A stretch of DNA of 34,532 nt, taken from the NCBI GenBank assembly GCA_021203245.1, contig JAJQBO010000033.1, forward strand, positions 1 through 34,532, given 5' to 3'. Each line of letters opens with the position of its first letter. Position 1 is the first letter of the stretch. Origin of the DNA: Planctomycetaceae bacterium. GTDB taxonomy: Bacteria > Planctomycetota > SZUA-567. A program made the position numbers and the translations under genes. A model generated the notes under the pieces. The model worked only from the letters and a program-made list of their open reading frames with translations, made no database searches and was not told where the DNA came from. Shown here piece by piece: positions 1-7,320 of this stretch.

Positions 1-14
1 TTGGGGGACGACGG

Positions 15-137
15 AATTCACAATTCACACTGCATAATTCACAATTATTTTGCAATTGGACAATGAACAATTATTGCGATGATGCATTGTTTCATTGGTC
101 CATAATTGTGCATTGTGAATTATGAATTATGAATTGG
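15..137. repeat. AT-rich palindromic (MITE-like) intergenic element
   Basis: This AT-rich block stands out against the GC-rich surroundings. It is built from short units such as AATTCA and ACAATT. The left part (15-50) and the right part (94-137) are imperfect inverted copies of each other. The right part matches 34321-34362 on the opposite strand at 41 of 42 positions. It carries no ORF, so it is probably a small dispersed element. Mobility is inferred only from the repetition. Confidence 0.6.
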
Positions 138-155
138 GAACCCTCGGTGTGAGAC

Positions 156-180
156 CCCTCACCCCCTCCGGGGGCGAGGG
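156..180. repeat. GC-rich CCCTC/GAGGG hairpin after the ABC importer operon
   Basis: CCCTC (156-160) pairs with GAGGG (176-180), with an inner CCCC/GGGG stem around CTCC. It lies just downstream of the stop of the minus-strand ATPase gene. No clear U-tract follows, so it may be a dispersed palindrome rather than a true terminator. Close relatives sit at 17503-17535, 31560-31582 and 12919-12942. Confidence 0.5.
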
Positions 181-199
181 AGCATGAGGTTACCTTTCG

Positions 200-940
200 T
201 TATACGCACGTGACCGAATAATTCGACAACAGCCGCGCGACATACTCCGTCGCCGGTTCATGCAGGACCCGTTCCGGCGTGTCGAACTGTTCAATCCGTC
301 CCTCGTTCATCACCATGACCTTGTCGCCCAGGCTCATCGCTTCGGCGATGTCGTGGGTGATGAAAAAAATCGTGATGCCGAGTTCGGCGTGGATACGCTT
401 CATCTCGCCCTGGAGTTCGTGGCGGGTGATGTCGTCCACCGCCCCGAACGGTTCGTCCATGAGCAGGAGCGGCGGCGCTGCCGCCAGCGCCCGCGCCAAC
501 CCCACCCGCTGCCCTTGCCCGCCAGACAGTTCGCGCGGGTAGCGGTCGAGGATTTCCTGCCTGAGGCGGACAACCTCGACCAGTTCCTCGACCCGCGCCG
601 CGATCGCCCGGTCGTCGGCGCCGTCCAGGCGCAGCACATAGGCGATGTTGTCGCGGATGCGCAGGTGCGGGAACAGGCCGGTCCCTTGGATGACGTAGCC
701 GATGCGGCGGCGCAATCTGTTCTGGTCCTGCCCGGCGATGTCCTCGCCCCGGAACAGGACCTGCCCGGCGTCGGGGCTGAGCAGGCCGTTCATCAGCTTC
801 AACACCGTCGTCTTGCCGCAGCCGGAACTGCCGACGGCGGTGACGAATTGCCCCGCCGCCAGGCTCAGGTTAAAGTCGCGCAGCAGGCGTTTGTCCCCAA
901 AACTCTTGTCCATGCCGCGCAGCTCGACCTCCGGTGTCAT
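200..940 (-). CDS. Osmoprotectant-type ABC transporter ATP-binding protein (OpuCA/ProV family)
   Basis: This is the cytoplasmic ATPase that powers import of a quaternary-amine osmoprotectant (glycine betaine, choline or similar). The 246-residue product has Walker A GSSGCGKTT near residue 40, signature LSGGQGQR, Walker B LLLMDEPFGAVD and the switch histidine in THD. It ends soon after the nucleotide-binding domain and lacks the C-terminal CBS pair found in many OpuCA/OpuA proteins, so any ionic-strength sensing would have to lie elsewhere. The reading frame is open much further upstream, but the ATG at 940 overlaps the stop of the preceding binding-protein gene as ATGA, and homology begins there. 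It is the last gene of the permease, binding protein, ATPase operon. The substrate is inferred from the neighbours. Confidence 0.9.
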   Translation of the reverse strand: MTPEVELRGMDKSFGDKRLLRDFNLSLAAGQFVTAVGSSGCGKTTVLKLMNGLLSPDAGQVLFRGEDIAGQDQNRLRRRIGYVIQGTGLFPHLRIRDNIAYVLRLDGADDRAIAARVEELVEVVRLRQEILDRYPRELSGGQGQRVGLARALAAAPPLLLMDEPFGAVDDITRHELQGEMKRIHAELGITIFFITHDIAEAMSLGDKVMVMNEGRIEQFDTPERVLHEPATEYVARLLSNYSVTCV

Positions 941-1857
941 GGCAGCAGTCCCTTGGCCTGGAGGAACTCCCGGGCCACCGCCTTGTCCTCGCGGCCGTTC
1001 CCTTCCACCTCGTGGTTGAGCCTGGCCATGTCGCGGTCGTTCAAGATGTTCTCCATCATCAGGAGGGCGGGCCGCAGTTCCGGGTGGGCGGCGAGGGTGT
1101 CGGCCCGCACCACCGTCCCGCAATAATAGGTCTGGTAGAAGTTCTTGTCGTCCCGCAGCAGTTCCGCCTGCGACACGCCAAGCTGGCCGTCGGTGGTGGC
1201 GACGTTCATCACGTCGATCTTGCCCGAATCGATGGCGGCGTATTTCAGGTTGATGTCCATGTCCATGTGCTGCTTGAACTCGAGCCCGTAGGCCGCGCAC
1301 AAGGCGTCGTAGCCGTCCTCGCGTTCGAAAAAGTCGTACTCGGCTCCGAATACCAGGTCCTTGGCCAGCGGCGCGAGTTGCGAGATGGCGTCGACGTTGT
1401 GCCGCTGGGCCAGATCGCGGCGCAGGGCTACGCCGAAGGCGTTGTTGAAGCCGTACATGCCCACCCATTCGAGCCCGAATTGGTCGCGGTATTCCTGCTG
1501 CAATTGCGCGAACAGCGCTTTCTCTTCCGGGATAGTGTCCTTCTTCAAAACATACAGCCACGCCGTGCCGGTGTATTCGGGATACAGGTCGAAATCGCCT
1601 TTCACCAGCGCCGGGTGGATATTGGCCGTGCCGCCGCCGATGCCCTTGGTGATGGTCACCGTGAGGGGCGTATGGTGTTCGATAAGCCCGGCCAGCATTT
1701 CGGCGAGGATGAATTGTTCCGACATCGGCTTGGTGGCTATGCGGATGGTCCCGGACGCGGCCCCGGCTTCCTGCGGGCTGTCGCCGTCCCGCCAGGCGAC
1801 AAAGTAGAGGACGAGGGCGGCGGCCAGCACGCCCAGGAGTATCCAGACCTTATTCAT
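937..1857 (-). CDS. Osmoprotectant ABC transporter substrate-binding protein (OpuBC/OpuCC family)
   Basis: This is an extracytoplasmic solute-binding protein of 306 residues for glycine betaine, choline or related compounds. An N-terminal hydrophobic segment (about residues 4-21) has no lipobox cysteine, so it is either a signal peptide or an uncleaved membrane anchor. The mature part shows hallmarks of the family: the start TIRIATKPMSEQFILAE, a GIGGGTANIHPAL segment and DLYPEYTGT at about residues 90-98. It overlaps the upstream permease gene by 8 bp and the downstream ATPase gene by 4 bp (ATGA), so translation is probably coupled. Family membership is clear. The exact ligand cannot be read from the sequence. 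Confidence 0.9.
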   Translation of the reverse strand: MNKVWILLGVLAAALVLYFVAWRDGDSPQEAGAASGTIRIATKPMSEQFILAEMLAGLIEHHTPLTVTITKGIGGGTANIHPALVKGDFDLYPEYTGTAWLYVLKKDTIPEEKALFAQLQQEYRDQFGLEWVGMYGFNNAFGVALRRDLAQRHNVDAISQLAPLAKDLVFGAEYDFFEREDGYDALCAAYGLEFKQHMDMDINLKYAAIDSGKIDVMNVATTDGQLGVSQAELLRDDKNFYQTYYCGTVVRADTLAAHPELRPALLMMENILNDRDMARLNHEVEGNGREDKAVAREFLQAKGLLP

Positions 1858-2491
1858 GAGTCAGCCCTTTTTTCCACGGGATGCGGTTTTCGACAAAATG
1901 GAACAGCCGGTCGAACGCCACCGCCATCAGCGCGATCAGGACGGAACCGCATGCGGTCATGACCAGGTTGTTGGTGGCGATGCCCCGGTAGATGGCGACC
2001 CCGAGCCCGCCCGCGCCGATAAACGAGGCGATGCCAGCGAGGGCGATTGTCATCACCACCATCGTCTTCATCCCGCCCAGGATGACCGGCAGGGCAAGGG
2101 GGAGCTTGATTTTCCACAGCAGTTGCCAATCGCTTGTCCCCATACCCCGCGCCGCCTCGATGATGGCTGGGTCGATGTTGGTGAGGCCGGTGTGGGTGTT
2201 CCCGATGATGGGGAGGAGGGCGTACACCGTCAGCGCGATGATGGCGGTGGTGTTGCCGATTCCGGTGACCGGGATGAGGAACCCCAGGAGGGCTATCGAC
2301 GGGATCGTGTAGAAGATGTTCGACACGCCGATGACGAACGGGGAAAGCCGCCCGTATTCACTGATGACAATCCCCAGCGCCAGGACGATGGCGGTGCCGG
2401 AGATGCGCAGGTGTTCCAGGGCCAGCTTGAAGAAGAATTCGTGCCGTTCCTGCAAGAGTTCGAAAGCCGCGTGTAGCATAAAATCATCCAT
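1850..2491 (-). CDS. Osmoprotectant ABC transporter permease (OpuCB/OpuBB family)
   Basis: This inner-membrane permease of 213 residues has several hydrophobic segments and the EAA-type loop EAARGMGTSDWQLLWKIKLP that docks on the ATPase. It is the first gene of the operon. Only one permease gene is present, so the transporter probably uses a homodimer, as in OpuB/ProW-like systems, rather than the OpuCB/OpuCD pair. The start is uncertain by four codons. The ATG at 2491 has GAAAG directly in front of it, whereas the second ATG (codon 5) has GGA at a more usual distance. A strong promoter with a dyad lies just upstream. Confidence 0.9.
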   Translation of the reverse strand: MDDFMLHAAFELLQERHEFFFKLALEHLRISGTAIVLALGIVISEYGRLSPFVIGVSNIFYTIPSIALLGFLIPVTGIGNTTAIIALTVYALLPIIGNTHTGLTNIDPAIIEAARGMGTSDWQLLWKIKLPLALPVILGGMKTMVVMTIALAGIASFIGAGGLGVAIYRGIATNNLVMTACGSVLIALMAVAFDRLFHFVENRIPWKKGLTHE

Positions 2492-2496
2492 CTTTC

Positions 2497-2551
2497 ATAA
2501 TAAACAATAAACTACTAGCGTTTATTATAGAAAGCGGATTTCCTGATTCAA
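2497..2551 (-). promoter_or_regulatory. Promoter with overlapping dyad operator for the ABC importer operon
   Basis: Read on the minus strand, -35 TTGAAT (2546-2551) and -10 TATAAT (2524-2529) are separated by 16 bp. A perfect 9-bp inverted repeat, ATAATAAAC (2497-2505) and GTTTATTAT (2520-2528), has a 14-bp spacer. One arm covers the -10 box and the other lies in the early transcribed region. This placement is typical of a repressor site. No regulator gene is next to it, so the binding protein is unknown. Confidence 0.65.
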
Positions 2552-2635
2552 GCGTTAATGTAGGCGATCGTGAATCCGTATGGATGTTTCCGGAATCGGT
2601 TGAACGGAGAACGAGCCCTTCACCATCACCTTTTC

Positions 2636-2694
2636 GTCACCCCGGCGTGCGGACCTCCACCAGCGAGATAAGCGGGCGGTTCGGCCGGGGTCCA
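2636..2694 (+). repeat. 59-bp REP-like element, copy A1
   Basis: The element begins GTCACCCCGGCG and ends GCCGGGGTCCA. Its ends contain the 8-bp inverted repeat ACCCCGGC/GCCGGGGT, so the unit can fold on itself. It pairs as an inverted repeat with copy A2 (2757-2815). Similarity to the right-edge fragment extends to about 2721. The 425-bp gap 2492-2916 otherwise holds only the operon promoter. I see no gene in it, and the short ORFs there are translations of the repeat. Confidence 0.75.
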
Positions 2695-2756
2695 CGGGAT
2701 AAAACGGTGAATGCACCGAACGCACGCGGTAAATCCCGGAGCGGAGGTCTGTGGCA

Positions 2757-2815
2757 TGGACCCCGGCCGAACCGCCCGTATTTTCCGCTGATGCAGGTTT
2801 TGACGCCGGGGTGAC
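2757..2815 (-). repeat. 59-bp REP-like element, copy A2 (inverted)
   Basis: It begins TGGACCCCGGCCGAACC and ends CGCCGGGGTGAC, the reverse complement of copy A1 at both ends with a diverged middle. A1 and A2 are the same length and are separated by 62 bp, so transcripts across the region could form a long hairpin. It lies between the transaldolase gene and the ABC importer promoter. Confidence 0.75.
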
Positions 2816-2916
2816 GTTTATGGTAGGTCTACCCGCTCGTCGTGGCAGTACCACACAAATCGGGGGCGTCCGTCAGGACGCCCCCGGGAATCACTCAAAA
2901 AACCAGCACCGCTTAT

Positions 2917-3993
2917 TCATTTGGGAATCTTGGGAATCATGAACGAGCGGATGACGCCCAGGAGGTCGGAGTAGCCGCCCAGGAACTGCTCGAGCGTGCG
3001 CTTGGTCGCGCCGAAGTCGGCGAATTCCGATTCCTTCATGCCGTCGCCTTCGAAGGCGCGGTTGAACTCGGGGAAGTATTTGTGCAGGGTGTCGAGGATC
3101 TTCGCGTCGACCGGCACGTCCATGCGCGGCGTCGCGTCCATGCCGGACTTGTTGATCTTTTCCTGCCAGTCGGAGGTGATGGTCAGGACCACGTCGCCGC
3201 CGACGAACTCGGACCACTGCATGATGTTCCGGTATGCGGCCGCGAGCAGGCGGGTGCGGTACTTCTTCTGCTGGTATATCTTGTAGGCGTTTTTGAAGCA
3301 GGCGACGCCGGCCCATTCGAGCACGCCCGGGTCGCAGGCGACGCCTTCGTTTTTCCATACCACCTTGAGGTAGTCGTCCAGGCGGCCGACCATCATGGTG
3401 CAGACGGGGGACATCTGCGAGGTGTCCTTGCCTTCGGCCTCGCGGCGCTTGAGGCCGCGCTCGACCGCTTCGGCGACTGCCAGGGCCTGCGGCACCGAAA
3501 AGGAGACGGTCGCGTTGATGCTGACGCCGTGGTAGGTCGATTCCTCGACCGCCTTGACGCCCGCTTCGGTGACCGGCATCTTGACCATCATGTTGGGCGC
3601 GAGGGTGCCGAAGTGGACGGCCTGCTTCCACATCGCTTCGGCGTCGCGGTAGTACTTGGCGTTGGTCTGGATGGACAGGCGGCCCTTTTTGCCGTTGGAG
3701 GCCTTGAACTGGTCGTCAAACAGCTTGGCGCCCTTGATGGCCATCTCTTCGTTCAGCTTCCAGGCGATGTCGTCTTCGGTCGCAAACGGCATCTCCTTGA
3801 CCAGCTCGGCGATGCGGTCCTTCCACAGATCCATTTCCTTCTTCAGGACGCCGAGGACGATGACCGGGTTGGTGGTCGCGCCCGAGGCGCCGTTCTCGAT
3901 GGCCGGCTTGAGCTCGGAAATGGCGCAGGAATCGTTCCAGAATTCGGTGGGGGTTGTCATGACCGTTTTGTGCAGGGGCGACTTGTACTCCAT
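2917..3993 (-). CDS. tal: Transaldolase family protein
   Basis: This cytoplasmic enzyme of the non-oxidative pentose phosphate pathway transfers a dihydroxyacetone unit between sedoheptulose 7-phosphate and glyceraldehyde 3-phosphate. The 358-residue product has the N-terminal ATTNPVIV motif and the segment MMVKMPVTEAG, whose lysine is the expected Schiff-base residue. The start at 3993 was chosen because AGGAG stands about 8 bases before it. An in-frame upstream extension to 4125 would run through the promoter and has no ribosome site. The gene is monocistronic, with its own promoter at 4093-4120. At this length it could belong to one of the divergent transaldolase-like subfamilies, so the exact substrate pair is less certain than the chemistry. 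Confidence 0.88.
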   Translation of the reverse strand: MEYKSPLHKTVMTTPTEFWNDSCAISELKPAIENGASGATTNPVIVLGVLKKEMDLWKDRIAELVKEMPFATEDDIAWKLNEEMAIKGAKLFDDQFKASNGKKGRLSIQTNAKYYRDAEAMWKQAVHFGTLAPNMMVKMPVTEAGVKAVEESTYHGVSINATVSFSVPQALAVAEAVERGLKRREAEGKDTSQMSPVCTMMVGRLDDYLKVVWKNEGVACDPGVLEWAGVACFKNAYKIYQQKKYRTRLLAAAYRNIMQWSEFVGGDVVLTITSDWQEKINKSGMDATPRMDVPVDAKILDTLHKYFPEFNRAFEGDGMKESEFADFGATKRTLEQFLGGYSDLLGVIRSFMIPKIPK

Positions 3994-4080
3994 GGAAAGC
4001 TCTCCTATACATACCGTACCAGATGTAAGCGGCGTCGGGACACCGTGCGCCAATTTGGATAAAATGTTTTTAAGAACCAT

Positions 4081-4124
4081 TGGGTTGTTTTTACTATACC
4101 CCATATTTCCGTGTTTACAACCCA
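4081..4124 (-). promoter_or_regulatory. Transaldolase promoter flanked by an inverted repeat
   Basis: On the minus strand, TTGTAA (4115-4120) and TATAGT (4093-4098) are 16 bp apart. The perfect inverted repeat TGGGTTGT (4081-4088) and ACAACCCA (4117-4124) brackets the promoter: one arm overlaps the -35 box, the other lies at the likely start of transcription. This could be a regulator site. The leader to the ATG would be about 90 nt. The AT-rich stretch 4126-4203 beyond it shows nothing further. Confidence 0.55.
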
Positions 4125-4203
4125 TTTTACCGATTTTTATAATCTTTTTGGGAATCGTGTGATTTTAGTGGTGCTTATCGTCCGCTTATTTTCTTAAGTT
4201 ATA

Positions 4204-6450
4204 TTAAAGCATGGAAAGCGGATCCGTGTCAAGGATGAAACGGACGCCCCGCTCGACTCCGGGCTTGAGTCCAGACCGCTGCAGCCATTCGGCCATCACC
4301 CGGGTGTCGGGGGCGAACAACAGCATGTGCCGGCGGTACACCGATTCGAGCCGCTCGACCTCGCACGGCACCGGCCCCAGGAGGCGGCAGCCGTCCGGCA
4401 GGGTTTTCCTGACCAAGCGCCCGGCATCGTCGGCGGCGTCCCGGACCGCGTCCTCCCGTTCGCCGGTTACCAACACCCGTGTCAGACGGCCGAACGGGGG
4501 ATAGCCGCGCTTGCGCCGGTCCGGCATCTCTCCCTCGACAAAGGCATGATAATCCTGCGCCACCGCGCACGCAACCGCCGGGTGCTCGGGCTGGAACGCC
4601 TGCACCACCGCCAGCCCGGCCTTGCCCGCCCGGCCGGCCCGGCCGATGACCTGGGTGACAAGCTGGAAGGTGCGCTCGGCCGCGCGGAAATCGGACATGC
4701 CGAGCGCGCCGTCCGCCATCAGCACCCCCACCAGCGTGACGTTCGGGAAGTCGAGCCCCTTTGCCACCATCTGGGTGCCGAGGAGGATGTCGTATTCGCC
4801 CTTGCCGAACGCGGCGAGGGAGGTGCGGTGGGCGTCGCGGTGGGTCATGCTGTCCGAATCCATCCTGAGCAGCCGCGCGTTCGGGAACATCGCGCCGAGG
4901 ACGTCCTCCACCCGCTCCACGCCGGTGCCGAGAAATTTCAAGTTCTGCGCGCCGCAGGTGGGGCAGCGGTCCGGCACGCCCTGGTCGTAGCCGCAGCAGC
5001 CGCAGCGGAGGATGCGGGCGGCGCGGTGGTGGGTCATGGCGACGTCGCAGTTCGGGCATTCGAGCGCTTCGCCGCACGCGCCGCAGCGGACCGAGGTGTG
5101 GAAGCCGCGCCGGTTCAGGAAGAGGATGGCCTGCTCGCGCCGTTTCAGGCAGTCGGTCAGCGCCTGTTCGAGACGGCGGGAGAACAGGGTGGGCTTTTTC
5201 ACGTCGGCCCACTCCTGGCGGAGGTCGACCACTTCCACCCGGGGCGGCTCGGCCCCGCCCGGCCGCGACGGCATGGGGAGGAGGGTGTGCTTGCCGAGGT
5301 CGGCGTTGCGCCAGCTCTCGAGGCTCGGCGTCGCCGACCCGAGGATGACCATCGCGCCCGCCCTATGCGCCCGCATGATGGCGACGTCGCGGGCGTTGTA
5401 GCGGGGGTCGTTGTCCTGTTTGTACGACCGCTCATGCTCTTCGTCCACCACCACCAGGCCAAGGTTCTGCACCGGCGCGAAGACGGCCGACCGCGCCCCG
5501 ACGGCCAGTTTGACCTCGCCCGAACACAGGCTGCGCCAATGGCTGGCGCGCTCGCCTTCGCCGAGGTTCGAGTGGAGGACGGCGATGCGGCCGAAGCGGC
5601 GGGTAAAACGGGAGACGGTCTGCGGCGTCAGGCTGATTTCCGGCACCAGCACCAGCGCGCCCCGACCGGCGCGGAGCACCTGGTCGATCATGCGGATATA
5701 GACTTCGGTCTTGCCGCTCCCGGTGATGCCGTGGAGAAGGTAGGAACAAAATCCGCCCGACTCAAGCCCCGATGTCATCGCCCCGACCGCCGCCGCCTGC
5801 TCGGGCGACAGTGTAATTTCCGGCGCAGGGGCCTCGTAGGACGTCTCGGCGGCGGCGACCGTCTCCTCCATGCGGATCAGGCCGCGCTCGGCCAGCGAGC
5901 GTAACATCGCGGCAGGGGCGTCGTCCTTGATGTTCGGGTGGTCGGCCGGGAGGGTTTCGTCCGGATGTTCGGCAAAAAACTTGGCGATGCGCCGGAGCGC
6001 GTTCGCCTGTTTCGGGGCGCGCTTGTCGAGGACGACCGCCTGCATGGCCGCCTCCTCGGGGGAGGGCACGAGTTCGACCCGCTTGACCCGCCGTTCGCGC
6101 CGGCCCTGCTTGACCGCGCCCGGGATGGCTGCGGCCAGCACCGTTCCCCAACTCGAGCGGTAATACTCGGCGACCCATTTGGTCAGGGAGAGGAGGTCTT
6201 CCGGCACCCGTTCCTCGGGGGGAGAGATGCCGTCGAGGTCGCGAATGAGTTCCGGTTTGATGGGAGGGAGGCCGGTCAGGGACACGACGACGCCCCGGGT
6301 GCGGCGGCGGGCAAAGGTGATGGCAGCCCGGTCGCCGGGACGGATATCGCCGGCAAGCGCCGGCGGCACCCGGTAATGGAACACGGTGGTGAGCGGCGCT
6401 TCCACGACGATGCCGGCGTAGAGCGGGGCTGGAGGGTGGTCTGTGGTCAT
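4204..6450 (-). CDS. priA: Primosomal protein N' (PriA replication-restart helicase)
   Basis: PriA is a 3'-5' DNA helicase that recognises stalled forks and loads the replisome. The 748-residue product has the N-terminal PriA DNA-binding domain (about 1-110), Walker A GITGSGKTE (241-249) and DEEH Walker B (336-339). Between the helicase lobes lies a cysteine-rich zinc module with cysteines near 456, 459, 465, 468, 483, 486, 496 and 499. The C-terminal helicase motif GRAGRAGKAG is present. Length is normal for the family. The ATG at 6450 matches the usual family N-terminus but has no Shine-Dalgarno sequence. A well-formed promoter ends about 10 bases upstream, so the mRNA is probably leaderless or nearly so. 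Confidence 0.96.
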   Translation of the reverse strand: MTTDHPPAPLYAGIVVEAPLTTVFHYRVPPALAGDIRPGDRAAITFARRRTRGVVVSLTGLPPIKPELIRDLDGISPPEERVPEDLLSLTKWVAEYYRSSWGTVLAAAIPGAVKQGRRERRVKRVELVPSPEEAAMQAVVLDKRAPKQANALRRIAKFFAEHPDETLPADHPNIKDDAPAAMLRSLAERGLIRMEETVAAAETSYEAPAPEITLSPEQAAAVGAMTSGLESGGFCSYLLHGITGSGKTEVYIRMIDQVLRAGRGALVLVPEISLTPQTVSRFTRRFGRIAVLHSNLGEGERASHWRSLCSGEVKLAVGARSAVFAPVQNLGLVVVDEEHERSYKQDNDPRYNARDVAIMRAHRAGAMVILGSATPSLESWRNADLGKHTLLPMPSRPGGAEPPRVEVVDLRQEWADVKKPTLFSRRLEQALTDCLKRREQAILFLNRRGFHTSVRCGACGEALECPNCDVAMTHHRAARILRCGCCGYDQGVPDRCPTCGAQNLKFLGTGVERVEDVLGAMFPNARLLRMDSDSMTHRDAHRTSLAAFGKGEYDILLGTQMVAKGLDFPNVTLVGVLMADGALGMSDFRAAERTFQLVTQVIGRAGRAGKAGLAVVQAFQPEHPAVACAVAQDYHAFVEGEMPDRRKRGYPPFGRLTRVLVTGEREDAVRDAADDAGRLVRKTLPDGCRLLGPVPCEVERLESVYRRHMLLFAPDTRVMAEWLQRSGLKPGVERGVRFILDTDPLSML

Positions 6451-6459
6451 AGGGGTACG

Positions 6460-6488
6460 ATTGTAGGCGGGGGGGGACGGCGGTGCAA
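6460..6488 (-). promoter_or_regulatory. priA promoter with a G8 tract in its spacer
   Basis: Minus-strand TTGCAC (6483-6488) and TACAAT (6460-6465) are exactly 17 bp apart. Transcription should start near 6453, only a few bases before the ATG (6448-6450). The spacer contains eight consecutive G on the plus strand (6469-6476). A length change there would alter promoter spacing. Confidence 0.65.
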
Positions 6489-6549
6489 GTTTCTCGCGAG
6501 GTTTTACCGTGTGCTATGGCGGCAACGACTGCCCTTGCCCCTCATCCCA

Positions 6550-6576
6550 GGCCTCTCCCCGAGGGAAGAGGGGGCC
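6550..6576. repeat. GC-rich imperfect hairpin downstream of the ABC-2 exporter genes
   Basis: GGCCTCTCCC and the purine-rich arm ending GGGGGCC form an imperfect stem just past the stop of the minus-strand permease gene. It is related in composition, but only loosely, to the CCCTC/GAGGG palindromes elsewhere. It may end the exporter transcript. Confidence 0.35.
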
Positions 6577-6585
6577 TGTATAGCC

Positions 6586-7320
6586 TTAATCGCGGGCTAA
6601 GCCGACGGCATGGACGGCGAAGGCGAAGCAGACCACTGCGAAGGCGAGGAGGATGAGGAGGCCGGCTGGATCGGGCGCGTTGCCCAGGGCGGCCGCCCGC
6701 ACCGCCCGGGACGCGTGGGAAAGGGGCAGCAGCATGAGCGGGGAGCGCAGCCAGTCCGGCAACGCGTCCAGCGGGAAAAACGTCCCGCCCAGGAACGCCA
6801 TCGGCGTGATGACGAAGTTGCCGAGCAGGGCCTGGTCGGCGTGGCTCCTGACGACCATGGCCAATCCGACCGCCAGTGCAGCGAAGGCGGCGGCGTTGAG
6901 GCAAATGGCCAGCCAGAACCACCCGCCGGGATATACCCGCACGCCGAAGACGAGGCCGAGCAGGAGAATGAGCGCCACCGCCAGCACGGCGCGGGTTACG
7001 CCGGCGGCGGTCTCGCCCAGGACGTAGGGGAGACGGCCGGCAGGCGAGGCCTGAATTTCTTCGAACACGCCCGAGTAGAAGCGGGCGATATTGATTTCCG
7101 ACGCCAGGGCGAACGATTGGGTCATGCTGGCCATCGCCGCCAGGCCGGGCAGGAGAAAATGGAGATAGTCGACCCCGTCCACCGTCAGCCCGCCCCCGAG
7201 CGCCAGCCCGAAGGTGAGAAGGTAGAGAAGCGGCGACACCGCCATCGCCGCCAGCACCCGCTTGAAGCGCCGCCGCAGCAAGAGCATTTCGCGGAGATAG
7301 ATGGCGAGAAACGCGGCCAT
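6586..7320 (-). CDS. ABC-2 type transporter permease
   Basis: This inner-membrane subunit of an ABC-2 (DrrB/NodJ-like) exporter has 244 residues and about six hydrophobic segments. Features include AAMAVSPLLYLLTFGLALGG near the N-terminus, MASMTQSFALASEINIARFY in the ABC-2 signature region, and GNFVITPMAFLGGTFFPLDALP. The start codon at 7320 overlaps the stop of the ATPase gene as ATGA, which fixes it although the frame is open upstream. Such pairs export drugs, lipids or polysaccharides, or serve as general exporters. Nothing here identifies the substrate. Confidence 0.9.
   Translation of the reverse strand: MAAFLAIYLREMLLLRRRFKRVLAAMAVSPLLYLLTFGLALGGGLTVDGVDYLHFLLPGLAAMASMTQSFALASEINIARFYSGVFEEIQASPAGRLPYVLGETAAGVTRAVLAVALILLLGLVFGVRVYPGGWFWLAICLNAAAFAALAVGLAMVVRSHADQALLGNFVITPMAFLGGTFFPLDALPDWLRSPLMLLPLSHASRAVRAAALGNAPDPAGLLILLAFAVVCFAFAVHAVGLARD

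Noticed and set aside
2555-2854. 99-codon minus-strand ORF and a plus-strand ORF in the gap before transaldolase
   Set aside because: Both are translations of the REP-like pair. The peptides recur wherever the repeat occurs and have no ribosome site.
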